A stretch of DNA of 64,000 nucleotides from Dromiciops gliroides (GCF_019393635.1 NC_057861.1:546874711-546938710), one strand, 5' to 3'. Shown: positions 42,240-54,489, counted from the first letter of the stretch. Program-made: numbers and translations. Notes: a model not told the origin generated them from the sequence alone.

Positions 42240-42505
42240 TGGGGGAAGCTAGGGTGGCACAGTAAACAGAGTGCTGGGCCTGCTGTCAGGAAAACCTGAG
42301 TTCAAATCCTGCCTCAAATCCAGCTGGGTATCCCAGGGCAAGTCACTTAACCTTTGTTTGCTTCAGTTTCTTTATCTGTAAAATGGGGGTAGTAATAGCT
42401 TCTACCTTCCAGGGCTGTTGTGAGGATCAAATGAGATAATATTTGTAAAGTGCTTAGCACAGTGCCCGGCATGGAGTAAGAACTATATAAATGTTAGATG
42501 GTGGC
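42240..42505 (+). mobile_element. MIR/THER1-like SINE, nearly full length
   Basis: Starts ggggaagctagggtggcaca and continues through cctgagttcaaatcctgcct, atctgtaaaatgggggtagt and gtaaagtgcttagcacagtg to ctatataaatgttag. Confidence 0.8.
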
Positions 42506-42749
42506 GGTGGTGATGATGATACAGGCTCCCCAAATTAGCATTTGTCAGAAGCAGGCAGACTTGAATGGAGGTATTTCTGACTGGCACTCTATCTCCTAGT
42601 ATTATGCTAACTAATAACGCTCTTATAATCTCTGAGGATCTTCATTCTAATTTCTACTCTCTCAGATGAATCAGGTCTCCCAAATCAAGGCTAGTTCTCC
42701 TCTTCAGGATTCTAATGGTACCTTTGAAGGGCCTGAATGTCTTTCCCTA

Positions 42750-43395
42750 TAGAACTGTGCATACCCTTTGATCCAGCAATATCACTGCTAGTTTTATATC
42801 CCAAAGACATCCCTCCAAAGAGAAAAAGACTTATTTATACAAAAATATTAATAGCAGCTCTTTTTGTGGTGGCTAAGAATTGGGAATCAAAGGAATGCTC
42901 ATCAACTGGGGAATGGCTAAACAAGCTGTGGTATATGATGGTGATGGAATATTATTGTGCTATAAGAAATGACAAGCAGGATGATTTCAAAAAGGCCTGG
43001 AAAGACTTGTATGTACTGATGTATAGTGAAATGAGCAAAACCAAGAGAACGTTGTGCACAGAGACAGCAATATTGTTTGATGAAGAATTGTGACTGACTT
43101 AACTATTCTCAGCAATACAATGATCCAAGACAATCCCAAAGGACTAGTGATGAAACAGTCTATCCACTTCCAAAGAAAGAACTGATATTGATTGAACACA
43201 GACTGAAGCATGCTATTTTCACTTTCTTTTATTTTTTCTTAGATTCAAGTTTTCTTATACAAAATGACTAATATGGTAATGTCTTGCATAATTGCACATG
43301 TATAAATCTTCTTGCTGCCTCAGGGAGGGGAAAGGGGAGGGAAAGAAGGAGGGATAGAATTTGGAGTTCAAAACTTTAAATAAAAATGCCTATTA
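42750..43395 (+). mobile_element. LINE-1 3' end, with the end of ORF2 still open
   Basis: An open frame to 43093 encodes the last residues of ORF2 ([40 protein letters not shown]). The 3' UTR follows and ends ctttaaataaaaatgcc. Relatively young by its intact frame. Confidence 0.88.
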
Positions 43396-43399
43396 TTTT

Positions 43400-44285
43400 A
43401 AAGAAATCTCTGAGAAGAACAGGTTCAAACTTAATGCAGGTTCCCATATAGCATTTTCTCTACCAAGTTCACTTCCAAATGTTTCCTAGCTGATGGAGGA
43501 GTCTGCATCTTTGATCCTGGTCTGGGTCAAGACTTTACTTATCATTCCCTGGTTTCTAGAAAATCCTGGCATGGTCTCCAGCTCCTGGACTTCTGACAAC
43601 TCAATCTCCTGACCTTTTGAAGTTCAAAAGGTTGACTCATCTTCACCTGATGGATAGAAAGACAGAATGCAAAGACAGAAGTAGGACCATGATTTGTGGG
43701 GCTAAATGGTAAGAGCCAGATGGAGAAACAAGGCCCAAGGTCTCTCTCTTCATTCCAAGGTTTACAGAATTTCTTGTCTATATGCAAATCCAGGTATGCA
43801 GAAAAGAGAAAGACAAATGGAGCAAAGAGACTCATTTTGGTAGGTCAGTGCCTTTTGAATATATCCTAGTTCAAGCTACACAGCCAATCGATGGTTCATC
43901 TCTTCACCATGTGATTAACAGAGCAAAGCTAGAATGTCTGCACATGCTTCAAATCAAAGAGCAAGGTCCTTCCATTATACATCACCATTCCTTTCTGGAA
44001 GCCTGGCAGCAGGCAAAGCACTCTGAAGTGCTCCAAGGATGGAGCTCCATCTGCCAAGCCGCCACCATTACATTGTGATTATTGGAGAAGCAGCTGATTA
44101 TTTTTTGAGTAACTTATACCACATTCAGACGGAATGTCGGTCAATCATCTTAGCTATCTTAGGTATTTTCCTTAGCTTCCACTTAAATTTTTCTTGTTGG
44201 TATTTAACTAATAAATCCTTCTTTCAGATTTAAAATGACTCTTTTAGCATGTTAAGAATAGGCATTACCCAAGTGTTGAAGTGGA
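43400..44285. other. intergenic, single-copy DNA
   Basis: Two opposed open frames of about 97 codons (43542-43835 minus, 43782-44078 plus) resemble no known family; they are likely chance. Confidence 0.5.
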
Positions 44286-44289
44286 CAAC

Positions 44290-44515
44290 TAGTTGGTACA
44301 GTGGATAGTGTCAGGCCTGGCATCATGAAGACTCATTTTCCCAAGTTCAAATCTGCCCTCAGACATTTAATAGCTATATGGCCCTGGTCAAGTCATTTAA
44401 ATCAGTTTGCCTCAGTTTCCTCATCTATAAAATAAGATGAAGAAGGAAATAGCAAACCTCTCCAGTATTTCTATCAAGAAAACCAAAGTGAGTCATATCT
44501 GACTAAAAGGACCCA
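44290..44515 (+). mobile_element. MAR1-type SINE
   Basis: Contains gtacagtggatagtgtcagg, cctcagacatttaatagcta, cctcagtttcctcatctata and aagtgagtcatatctgac. Confidence 0.7.
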
Positions 44516-44649
44516 ACAACAACAAAGCACTGAAGTGCCAGAAAAAAACTGGACCCCAAATTGATTAGTGTGCATCTCCCCTATACATAAATCGTCTGAA
44601 CATGGTTTTAATACCTAGGCTTTATACCTATAATAAATTGCATCCAATT

Positions 44650-44830
44650 CAGCAAGTATTTTATTGAATGACCATTATGTACCAGGCACTGTGCGAGGCT
44701 CTTCAGTGGGTTACAAAGTACCTGACTTCAAAGAGTTTGTAATCCAGCCAAAGTGCATTTCAGTAGACAAATGAATATGGCACAAGATGGGGCATAGAAA
44801 GTACCCTAAGAAAGGCACAGAAGGTGCTAT
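44650..44830 (-). mobile_element. L2 fragment
   Basis: Contains gaccattatgtaccaggcac, tgtgcgaggctcttcagtgg and cttcaaagagtttgtaatcc. Confidence 0.6.
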
Positions 44831-44979
44831 GGAGAAATCTAGTTTGAAGATATGTATATTCATGGACACGCCTCAATACTTAGGAGAGTGTTGTTCTTGT
44901 CAGAATGTGTGTACTCCTTTCACAGCTTCAAACCACAACTACTCCTTACCCATTGGATGAAGTCTGTGAATTGCTATCA

Positions 44980-45030
44980 CAAAAAAAAAAAAAAGAAAGA
45001 AAGAAAGAATGAAAGGAAGGAAGGAAGGTA
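44980..45030. repeat. poly(A)/(GAAA)n/(GGAA)n tract
   Basis: An A14 run grades into gaaa and then ggaa units, like the tail expansion at 1-246. Confidence 0.85.
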
Positions 45031-45199
45031 AGAAGGATGGACAGGATTACAATTCTTTCCTGGATCTCATGCTCAAGACCTTCTGCACTTTATAGAATCT
45101 TCTACAATTTATCTTCCACTGGCATAGTCTTTAAAAGGCCTGGGTTGTCCACATGCAACATTGAGACACTGAACAAGGAATTTATTGGAGAGGTATGCA

Positions 45200-45350
45200 A
45201 ACTTTTTTTTTTTGAGCGGGAGAGTGAGGGTTAAGTGACTTGCTCAGGGTCACACAGCTAGTAAGTGTCAAGTGTCTGAGGCCGGATTTGAACTCAGGTC
45301 CTCCTGAATTCAGGGCCGGTGCTTTATCCACCGCACCACCTAGCTGCCCC
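45200..45350 (-). mobile_element. WSINE1-type CORE-SINE
   Basis: Full length with T10 tail; flanks caaacttttt and caaacatttc suggest the duplication. Confidence 0.93.
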
Positions 45351-45443
45351 AAACATTTCTTTAAAAAAAAAAAAGCAGAACAAAGAACTGCTCCATCAAA
45401 ATAATCTTTAAAAGAGTATAGCCTTCCTATTAATCAATCAATT

Positions 45444-45698
45444 ATTGTTGTTGTTGTTCAGTCATTTCAGTTGTGTTTGACTCTTCATGACCCCATCTGG
45501 GGATTTCTTAGCAAAGATACTGGAGTGGTTTGCCATTTTCTTCTCCAGCTCATTTTATGGATGAGGAAATTGAAGCAAACAGGGTTAAATAACTTGCACA
45601 GGGCCACACAGCTAGTAAGTGTCTGAGATCAGATTTGCCTTCAGGTCTTCCTGACTCCGGGGCTGGCAGTCTATTCACTGTGCCACCTAGCTTCCCCA
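45444..45698 (-). mobile_element. MAR1-type SINE, best-preserved copy
   Basis: Reads gttgttcagtcatttcagtt, ctcttcatgaccccatctgg, gcaaagatactggagtggtt, ttctccagctcattttatgg and cttcctgactccggggctgg. It is bounded by (a)atcaatcaatta on both sides. Confidence 0.82.
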
Positions 45699-45699
45699 A

Positions 45700-46490
45700 T
45701 CAATCAATTAATAGGCATTGATTAAATGCCCACTATGTACCAGGTATTGTCCTAGTCCATCAGGCATACAAATACAAAGAATGAAACAATCTATGTCCTC
45801 AAGGAACTATACTTAAACAGGGGATGTAAGTACAATATATAACAGAAGAGAACAATACAAAATGGGGAGGGAGGAAGGGCACTAATGGCTAAGGGCATCA
45901 AGGCTTTAGGTAGCAAATGGTGCTTGAGGTGCAACTGGAAAGAAGAAAGGGATTCTATGAGGTAGAGAGAAAGAGCAAAAACATTCCTGATAAAGCAGAT
46001 GGCATGGAGATGGGAGATGCAGTTCTGTGAGAGGGATGGATAGACAGTCTGTTTGGCTGGATATCAGCTCATGGGGTGGGGAGTGATGTGCACTAAGGCT
46101 GGAAAGAAGTTGGGGAATGAGTGTAATGAGTTTTAAAAGCTAAACAGAAAAAAAAAAAGCTAAACAGAGAAGTTTATACTTGATCCTAGAGGCAAGAGGG
46201 ACCCAGTGACGTTTGTTGAGTAGGCAGTGACATGGTTAGAGCTGAACTTAAGGAATATGTCTTTGGTGGCCATGTAGAGGATGGAATGAAGTGAATACAG
46301 GGACTCGGATAAGGGAGATTCATTAAAAGGCCATTGCAGTAATCTAGGAGAAAGGGGATGAGGACCCGTGTGTAAGTAGAGAGAAGGGGTCAGATACAGG
46401 AGAAAAGAGCAAGTTTGGCGACTGATCAACTATACGGATGAGGAAGAATGAAGAGTCAGCAAAACGCTGAGGTTACAGACCATGATGGTA
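45700..46490 (-). mobile_element. L2-type LINE fragment
   Basis: Antisense L2: attaaatgcccactatgtac, cctcaaggaactatacttaa, gatcctagaggcaagaggga, gagtaggcagtgacatggtt and aaggccattgcagtaatcta. Confidence 0.7.
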
Positions 46491-46494
46491 GTGC

Positions 46495-47410
46495 CTTCGT
46501 ACATGACTGGATGAAAACAGCCAACCAGCTAGTTTGCATCTTGTTTTTACTCACGTAGACTAACATTGAATCAAATTATATATTGTACTTATTGGTCATC
46601 ATGATGGTGATTTTAAAAATTATAGCATGGGGATTGTTAGATTCCTTTAAAATTAGGGGCAGTGGAACATTACTTCATGCAGATTCAGAAAAAAAATACA
46701 TTAAAGATACACTTCAGGTGTATCATTTACACTACCACAGATGGCTTTGCTAAAGAAAGATCCTATAGGTCTGGATCAGAGAGTAAAACTGGCAAGCCCA
46801 TTTTCCCTTCCACACACAAATGCTGTTCCCCACTACTGAGGAATCAATGGCCTTTGGAGAGGCCTGTAAAAGGTAAGCAAGTTTTTCTCCTGTTTCTCAA
46901 CAATAATACATTAACAAAGGGGGAAATGGGTGAAGGATGTCTCTGGTTAAGTGCATTGAGAATGAAGTAGACTTGGGAATTAGTCAGTCTGAAAGGACTT
47001 GTCCATTAATGATGAGTGAGAAAGCTATCCCCTTAATGACAAATGTTTCCAGGTATGAATCTGACAATTTAGGAAGTCAGTACAGAAAAGTACAGCATTC
47101 ACTATAACCCTCCTGGTATAATTATAGTGCAGAATAGTCAAATGAGGGTTGGAAATCAGAGTTCGCTGTAAAAAGGAGGCGAAATAATTAGAGAGCTTAT
47201 GATTCAAAGCTTTAAAACACTGTTTCTAAATTTCTGACAGGTCAAAATAGGCTTGTAAAAGGATGGCAATATTCCCAGCCAGAATATTTTAAAATTAAAA
47301 AAGCGAACCTAGATTATAAAACTTTTAAAGGGATGAAGTTACTGTAGATTCCTCCACTTCCTCTCCTCTCACTCACTTTTCAATCCCTTATAATCTGGCT
47401 TCCAGACTCT
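46495..47410. other. intergenic, single-copy DNA
   Basis: No recognised element and no supported gene. Confidence 0.5.
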
Positions 47411-47412
47411 GA

Positions 47413-47635
47413 GTGAAACAGCTAGGTGATGCAATGTATAGAGTGCCAGCCCTGGAGTCAGGAAGACTACTTCCTAGCTGTGTGAGCCTGGGCAAGTCAC
47501 TTCACCCTGTTTGCCTCAATTTCCTCATCTGTAAAATGAGCTGGAGAAGGAAGGCAAACCACTCCAATTTCTTTGCTAAGAAAACCCCTGAGGGGGTCAC
47601 AAGGAGTTGGACATGACTGAACATTAACAATAAAT
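47413..47635 (+). mobile_element. MAR1-type SINE
   Basis: Starts gaaacagctaggtgatgcaa. It continues through cctcatctgtaaaatgagct, gcaaaccactccaatttctt and ggagttggacatgactgaac. Confidence 0.8.
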
Positions 47636-47641
47636 GGAGGA

Positions 47642-47787
47642 GGCAGTTAGGTGGCACAGTGGATAAAGCACTGGCCTTGGATTCAGGAGGACCTGAGTTC
47701 AAATCCAGCCTCAGACACTTGACACTTAACTAGCTGTGTGACCCTGGGCAAATCACTTAACCCTCCCTGCCCCACCAAAACAAAAAA
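47642..47787 (+). mobile_element. WSINE1-type CORE-SINE
   Basis: Head gaggcagttaggtggcac. Duplication aacaataaatgga links it to the end of the MAR1 SINE, which it postdates. Confidence 0.93.
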
Positions 47788-48149
47788 CAATAAATGGATA
47801 CCTTGGTATCCTTGGTATCAATGGATACTTGGTATAAAGTGCACCTAAGAAAGATATGAGGATCTAAGGGGGTTACAATCAATATGGGTCAACAGTATGA
47901 TATGGAAGCCAAGAACATTATACCATTTTTAATTTTTGGTCTTAATCCATGATTTCATCATAGGACCTTAGTGTCTCATTTGTGACTTAGTTTTGTTATT
48001 TGGGGGCATTGAAATGCTAAGTGTCTTGCCTATGATTACACAGCCAGTATATATAAGAAGTAGGATTTGAACTGGGGTCTGATCATCAGATCCAGTTCTC
48101 TATCCAATCTCTTTCCAATATTCTGCCTCTTAGGCAATCTTAGGTTTCA

Positions 48150-48450
48150 TTAAGACAAACACCGCACCTGGAGTACTGTGTTCAGTTTTGTTGAGACCAC
48201 CATATTGTGGTCGAGACCAGTTTATACTGGACTGGTAGAGACCAGTTTATACTGGAGAAATTTGAGAACAGGGCAACTTGGATAGGAAAGGGCCTTGAGA
48301 TCATACCAGATGAAGATGATTTGAGAGAACTGGGAGGTTCAGTTTTGAGAAGAGAGGACTCAGGGAATGCCTGATAGATGCCTTCAAATATTTGGAGGCT
48401 TATCACATGGAACAGAGGTGTGGTAGGAACAATATCTGCCATGTGGGCTA
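48150..48450 (+). mobile_element. CR1/L3-like LINE fragment
   Basis: Contains acctggagtactgtgttcag, gaaagggccttgagatcata, tgagaagagaggactcaggg and gatgccttcaaatatttgga, the CR1-type 3' coding pattern. A 19-bp unit (gagaccagtttatactgga) is tandemly repeated near 48214 and 48237. Confidence 0.6.
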
Positions 48451-48837
48451 GCCTAGTTTTTTTTACTTAAAAGTTTGAAGTCATCTCCAAGACCTAATTG
48501 TCTTTGGGGGATAAGGTTAACCTTTTGATGTAGCTTTCTGCTAGTAAGTACCAAAAGACAGAACACAAGGAGTCAGAAGCTCCTCCCTCATGACTGACAT
48601 ACCAACATGGCTAGGGAAGTTGATCTCAAATGAACGAATTGCTACATCCTTGCTGAGTATCCTTTCCATGATGTTCATCATTTCCATAATATGAATGAGT
48701 AAATCTCCTTCTGTTAATGATTAGTTTAGTCTCTGTGTCTCATTTTTCAACTCTTTTAAACCCAAAGCACTAGATGAGCCTGAATCAGAACCAACCTACA
48801 AAAAAATTATAAAATTAAAAAATGCAAGACTACTCAT

Positions 48838-49495
48838 TTTCAGAAAGTGGTCTTTGGGCCTCTGGGAGTCCTCCTTCCAGGGGATCCATGAAGTAAAAAC
48901 TATTTTCATAATAATACCAACATATAATTTGCCTATTAAAATACTTCTCCCTTTTCCAACTACATAGTTGTGTAAGGTCAGATTTTTCTACATATATGTC
49001 AGCCAAAACAACAGATTAAATGCAGACGCAGGTATAAGAATCCATCTATTTATTAAGAGACTTACAAAAATATGTAAAACAATGCCACTCATCTAAAATT
49101 TTTTCTGTTTTAGAAAATGTACTTTTTTCATAAACATACTATTTATATGAACATGTAATAGGTTTGTTATTATGTTTAAATGAATAAATATTTTAAAATC
49201 AGTTTTGATTTCTAATTCAGTAAATATCAATACATATAATTTAATCAACATAAACAAAAGCTCTTTGGAGTCCTCAGTAATTTTTCTTTTTTCTTTCTTG
49301 TCTTTTTTTTTTTTTTTGGTGAGGTAACTGGGGTTGTGACTTGCCCAATGTCACACAGCTAGTAAGTGTTAAGTGTCTGAGACCGGATTTGAACTCAGGT
49401 ACTCCTGACTCCAGGGCTGGTGCTCTATCCACTGTGCCCCCTAGCTGTCCCCAGTAATTTTTAAGAGTGTAAAGAGATCCTGAAATCAAGGAGCT
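48838..49495 (+). mobile_element. hAT-like DNA transposon remnant, split by a SINE
   Basis: Left part cagaaagtggtctttgggcc and aaaactattttcataataat; right part taagagtgtaaagagatcct and gaaatcaagg. The order resembles mammalian Tip100-type hAT elements. No duplication was resolved. Confidence 0.45.
49287..49451 (-). mobile_element. WSINE1-type CORE-SINE
   Basis: Duplication cagtaattttt (49275 and 49452). Confidence 0.94.
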
Positions 49496-49529
49496 ATGGG
49501 TTAAAATTTATGCTTGCTGTAAATGCAAA

Positions 49530-49795
49530 CTGAGCCACTAGATGGTACAGTGGCCCAGGTGACAGGCCTGGAGTCAGGAAGACTCATCTTCCAGAGTTCA
49601 AATCTGACCTCAGACACTTACTGGCTGTGTGACACTGGGCAAATCACTTAAGCCTATTTAACTGTTTCTGAATCTGTAAATTGAGCTGGAGAAGGAAGTG
49701 TCAAACCACTCCAGTATCTTTGTCAAGAAAACCCCAAATGGGGTCACCAAGAATCAGACACAACCGAAAAATGACTAAACAACAGCAACAATAAA
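49530..49795 (+). mobile_element. MAR1-type SINE
   Basis: Contains agatggtacagtggcccagg, ggagtcaggaagactcatct, ggagaaggaagtgtcaaacc and caccaagaatcagacacaac. Confidence 0.8.
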
Positions 49796-49935
49796 AAAAT
49801 TATTAAAAACTACAGCTATCAAAAAATGAAATGGCTGGGTGGGTTTTCTCCTACTGGGAAGTCGTCAAGAAAAACACTATAGGACACTTGTAATTACATT
49901 AGAATTTTTTTTTTTTACCATCTCCATCATGCCCC

Positions 49936-50047
49936 GGATTCAGGAGTACCTGAGTTCAAATCCATTTCAGACACTTGACACTTACTAGCTGTGTGACCCT
50001 GGGCAAGTCACTTAACCCTCATTGCCCCGCAAAAAAAAAAAAAAAAA
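49936..50047 (+). mobile_element. WSINE1-type CORE-SINE, 5'-truncated
   Basis: Starts at cggattcaggagtacctgag, so the A box is missing. It ends in a pure A tail. Confidence 0.9.
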
Positions 50048-50502
50048 GATGGACATTGGACCTGATTGCCTCTGATATCTCTTCTAACTCTGACATTGTA
50101 TGATTCTGAGATGGATTCTGTCTCTAGAACCAAAAAACTACATTGAGCAAAGCAGAATTTGATAACCGCAATAAGAGAGATACAAAGAAAAGGCAGTATA
50201 AGTTTTGGACAAGCTGAGATCATCATAAATAGGTGAGGGAATTGCTAAACCCATTTCATCCTAAGTATCCCTCCTCTGATTCAGTGAACACAACATTAAG
50301 AAGGGGAAAAAAAGTTTGATCGCTCAAAGCAATAATGTACTGAGTTTTCTATTCTCTTTTGGTGGCTGCATTCTCATGCTAGGCATGCCACTTTACCCTT
50401 CTTTCTTTTCCCCCCTTCAGGAAAATTAGTAAATCTGAGTCTCTTTGGCCAGAAGGAAGTCACAGTGACTCAAAGTGCTCCTTTGGGGATCAAAACACCC
50501 AA

Positions 50503-50655
50503 TGGGGCAGCGGGTGGCGCTGTGGATAGAGCACCGGCCCTGGAGTCAGGAGTACCTGAGTTCAAATCCAGCCTCATACACTTAACACTTACTAGCTGTG
50601 TGACCCTGGGCAAGTCACTTAACCCCAATTGCCTCATTAAACAAACAAACAAAAA
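50503..50655 (+). mobile_element. WSINE1-type CORE-SINE
   Basis: Head ggggcagcgggtggcgctg. The tail is (AAAC)n. Duplication acacccaatg / cccacccaatg. Confidence 0.94.
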
Positions 50656-50659
50656 AACC

Positions 50660-51620
50660 CACCCAATGTCCAGTGACCTTGAGTTTCATGAAGATAGCAG
50701 TGATTTTTGTCTTTGGACAAAGAAAGGGAAGCCATCCCCACAGCCCACACCTCCAAGTAAAAAAATCAGAGTGTGATTATAATCTGAACTTGGTCCTGAG
50801 CAGCATGGTTTTCTGGCTGGTCAAACCCCATCATGACTGTGTCTGTAGACACATAATCACAGGGATCACCATTCAGTACTGCTCTTTGTTTTAAGTACAA
50901 TTGACTAAGAGAACCACAAGAGCCCACCTGGGCAAAGCAAATACTTCTGAAGAGAAAAAAATAATTGCATCTCTAGTTTTGTCTGTTAATATGGGATAGC
51001 TGCGTAGTGCACTATTCAAGTGTGGGCTTCTAAAACCCCCAAGTTTGCCCCCATGAACTATATAACCAAAGTGAATTATTTACTAGCAAGTATGGAAACT
51101 ATCTCAACAGACTTCCTGGGGATGATGACTTTCATAAGGGTCTATGATATTAGCATTCAGTGGAACCTAGTATGAATGAAAAAAATCAGTTTATTAATCT
51201 CTAATTGTGTTCGGTTTATAGTGTAATTCTCAAGGGCTTCAGCTGAATATTGGATCATTTTATAGGCATACAATTGCATTACATACTCATTAGCCCCCTT
51301 CTATTGCTTCATCTTGGTGAGACCAAAGCTCTTTTCCAGCACTGTGTGACTCTTAAATGAATAAAGGCCTCAGGACAGAGTACAGATCAGGGGGAAGCAT
51401 TTTCCAATGACGTTTAGTAATCCAGTATGGGCTTGCTTTTCTCTGAAGCAGGACAGGGCTGGACCAACAGGTCTTTATGCAAGGTTATTAAAGTAGGGCC
51501 TATGTACCATACATGTGAAAAGTTCGGTTTTTTAAAAATTCCTTTAAAACGACAAAAGGTACCCAAAACAAACAAACAAAAGACACCAAAACCCAAGAGG
51601 CTGGGACCAAACTGGGGGAA
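50660..51620. other. intergenic, single-copy DNA
   Basis: No gene or clear repeat seen. Confidence 0.5.
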
Positions 51621-51629
51621 TTTCTCTGG

Positions 51630-51840
51630 GTTTAGATTTAGGCAGATCTGATTTTGAATCCTTGATATTTACAAGCTGTGTGACCCTGGGCATTTTACCT
51701 AACCTTTCAAAGATGGTTTCCTCATCAGTAAAATGGGAGTAACCACACATTGAAGTAAATTGAAACAATCAACTAAGGTAACATATGTAAAAGTGCTTTG
51801 CAAACCTTCTTGCCTTTATAAATGTGAGCTTCTATTTATT
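51630..51840 (+). mobile_element. MIR-like SINE
   Basis: Contains acaagctgtgtgaccctggg, cctcatcagtaaaatgggag and gtaaaagtgctttgcaaacc. Confidence 0.7.
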
Positions 51841-51999
51841 ATGCCACATGGTTTTAGGATATATCCCTTCTCCCTCATTTTTCCCAATCATACCAGGACA
51901 ATTCTGGGAATTTGTGTCCATGGTGAAGTGTCTAATATTGGAGAGTTTATGCTGAAAATGTCTTATCCTACACCTAGTTGCCCTTAGCTCTAATAGTCT

Positions 52000-52144
52000 T
52001 TTTTTTTTGGTAAGGCAGTTGGGGTTAAGTGACTTGCCCAGGGTCACACAGCTAGTAAGTGTCAAGTGTCTGAGGCCAGATTTGAACTCAGGTCCTCCTG
52101 ACTCCAGGGATGGTGCTTTATCCACTGCACCACCTAGTTGCCCC
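52000..52144 (-). mobile_element. WSINE1-type CORE-SINE
   Basis: Duplication ctctaatagtct (51988 and 52145). Confidence 0.95.
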
Positions 52145-52419
52145 TCTAATAGTCTATTTTTAAAGCTAGACAACAGAGCCCACCATCTTAGGTAAATGAG
52201 AGTGAATACAGCCCTCATTTCTTAGAGTGGAAACATTTGTTTTGAATAGCACTTCCCAGATCAACAACCAGACTTCTCATACTAGCATTCAAAGTCCTAT
52301 CTACTTTTTCATAGTTTCAGGATGCACATACTCTTCTGTATCAGAGCTCTTCCTTATCTATGCCAGGTTAATGTTGGCTCTCTTATTTATATGCTACCTC
52401 TCAGGGTCCAGCTTAAGGC

Positions 52420-52660
52420 ACTGTGACAAAGTGCATGGAGCAATGGACTTGGAATCAGAACATCATGAGTTCCAATCCAGTCTCAGATATTTACTAGCTG
52501 TGTGACGTTGGGCTTGCTACTTAACCTCTATCAACCTCATCTTCCCCATTGGTAAAATGGGGATAATAATAGCACCTACCTCCAATGTGTTGCCGTGAGG
52601 ATAAAATTAGTTAATATTTGTAAAGTGCTATATAAATGCTAACTATTATCATTAAATCTT
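52420..52660 (+). mobile_element. MIR/THER1-like SINE
   Basis: Contains ggagcaatggacttggaatc, tttactagctgtgtgacgtt, ccattggtaaaatggggata and gtaaagtgctatataaatgc. Confidence 0.78.
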
Positions 52661-52689
52661 ACCTCTTCTATGAAACTTTGCCCCCAAAC

Positions 52690-52790
52690 TCAATCATCAT
52701 GGAAAGAAGGAAAGGAGGATGGAAGGTAGAAAGGAAGGAAGGTAGGAAGGAAGGAAAGTAAGAAGGTAGGAAGGAAGGGAGGCAAAGAGA
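52690..52790. repeat. (GGAA)n-like purine tract
   Basis: Imperfect aaggaagg units with interspersed gtag. Confidence 0.85.
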
Positions 52791-52794
52791 GGAA

Positions 52795-53045
52795 AATTTG
52801 TTAAGTTCCTACTATGCAGCAGACACTATGCTAAATGTTTTACAAATATTATGTCATTTGATCCTCACAACAACCCTAGGAGGTAGGTAATATGATCTCC
52901 ATTTTACAGATGAAAAAACTGAGGCAAATGGAAGTTAAGTGACTTGACCAAGGTCACAGAGTTAGGAAGAATCCGTCTAGATTTGAACTCAGACCTTCCC
53001 TACTCCAGGCCCTGTGATCTATTCACTGAGGCCCCTAGTTACCTC
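52795..53045 (-). mobile_element. MIR/THER1-like SINE
   Basis: Contains cctactatgcagcagacact, tttgatcctcacaacaaccc, tccattttacagatgaaaaa and gaagttaagtgacttgacca. Confidence 0.78.
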
Positions 53046-53199
53046 AGGTAGATAATGTACCTTTACAAGTCCTGCCCATAACATCTACCCCATATGTCTT
53101 GCCACTTTATTGTATTAATTTCAGTATTTAATTTCTTTTTTAAAAAAATATAACCTGAAGCCCTTTAATTTTCTCAGTTACTTTTTTCTTTTCTTTTCT

Positions 53200-53338
53200 T
53201 TTCTTTTTGGGCTGGGCAATGAGGGTTAAGTGACTTGCCCAGGGTCACACAGCTAGTAAGTATCAAGTGTCTGAGGCCAGATTTGAACTCAGGTTCTCCT
53301 GAAACCAGAGCCTTATCCACTGTGCCACCTAGCTTTCC
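53200..53338 (-). mobile_element. WSINE1-type CORE-SINE
   Basis: Preceded by (TTTTC)n. About 12 bp of the head near cagagccttatccac are missing. Confidence 0.92.
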
Positions 53339-53344
53339 CCCAGT

Positions 53345-53735
53345 ATTTTATTTCTAATACTGTAATATATTGGCTTTTGGGTGCTTCTCTCCACTAAGAT
53401 CCTCTTTAGATGTTTCATCATGTTGTAGAGACTTTGGCTTCTGGAAAGTCATACCAAGCTGCAGAAGATTTAAGTGGGGGGTGGCTGTAGTACCGGGTCT
53501 ACCTCACTACCAGGCTGTCAGTAGGGTGATGAGGTGGTTGTGTTTTTCTGTTTTGGTTTTTTTGGTCACAACCCTAAGACACCATCTACTAAATTATAGA
53601 GGACTCACACTGGTGAAATTATACATGTTTGAAGGAGAAGCAGTTGTGACATCTCCACAACCCTGTACGTTTCCCTAAGGCAGGGATAGTCCTGTAGACT
53701 TCTTGTGCATCCCCTAAAGAGGGTGTTCATTTGTT
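53345..53735. other. intergenic DNA, unclassified
   Basis: A 102-codon open frame (53370-53678) has no recognised homology. A 28-bp block near 53625 recurs loosely at 54035. Confidence 0.45.
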
Positions 53736-53739
53736 GAAG

Positions 53740-53905
53740 TGAATAGAAATCTGGGCTTGGAATCTTCCTCAGATATTTCTGTCTGGGCTAGTCGCTTAAC
53801 TTCTCTCAGACTCAGTATCCTCTTCTGTAAATGGGGATAATAATATTACCAGCCTCAAGGATTGTTCTGAGGATCTTAAAAGAGCTATATAAATGCTAGC
53901 CATTA
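53740..53905 (+). mobile_element. MIR-like SINE
   Basis: Contains gggcttggaatcttcctcag, atcctcttctgtaaatgggg and agctatataaatgctagcca. Confidence 0.65.
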
Positions 53906-54246
53906 GTAGTGTTGCTTGTTATTGATGCTTGGTTCTTTGATATTCTCTGTAGTTTCCCTGAATGCTTTGCTGAATCTGGGGGTGGGGGGGTGTCAGCCAC
54001 AATGAATCCCTTGTCCAGTGTTTCCCTACAGGGGATGTTTGAGGGGGACTCTGTAGTGACCCTACCCCATCTCCCCTATTCCAACATACCATCAGAGAGG
54101 AGCAAAGAGAGGTAGCAATGGACAGCATTAGGAGCTGACTCACATCTGGGAACTAGGACACATTCATAAGATTTGCTGATTCAAAGGGTGGTTCCTGGAT
54201 AAAAATACCAGATTTATTCGCAGCTGCATGATTATAAAAAAAATGA

Positions 54247-54418
54247 GGGGCAGCTTGGTGGCGCAGTGGATAAAGCACTGGTCCTGGATTCAGGAAGACC
54301 TGAGTTCAAATCCGGCCTCAGACACTTGACACTTACTGGCTATGTGACCCTGGGCAAGTATCTTAACCCTTATTGCCCCACAAAAACAAAAACCAAAACC
54401 AAAAAACAAAAACGCCAA
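54247..54418 (+). mobile_element. WSINE1-type CORE-SINE
   Basis: Duplication gattataaaaaaa on both sides (54228 and 54422). Confidence 0.94.
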
Positions 54419-54489
54419 TAAGATTATAAAAAAATTACATGCTAATTTGTAGTAAATTTCTCTTTAAATTCAAAATTCTAATTCTCAAG

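Noticed and set aside
42737-43093. 118-codon open frame as a host gene
   Set aside because: Its sequence (GEWLNKLWYMMVMEYYCAIR) is the end of L1 ORF2 and the L1 3' UTR follows.
43542-44078. Two opposed 97-98-codon open frames
   Set aside because: No homology recognised, no splice or promoter context, and lengths expected by chance.
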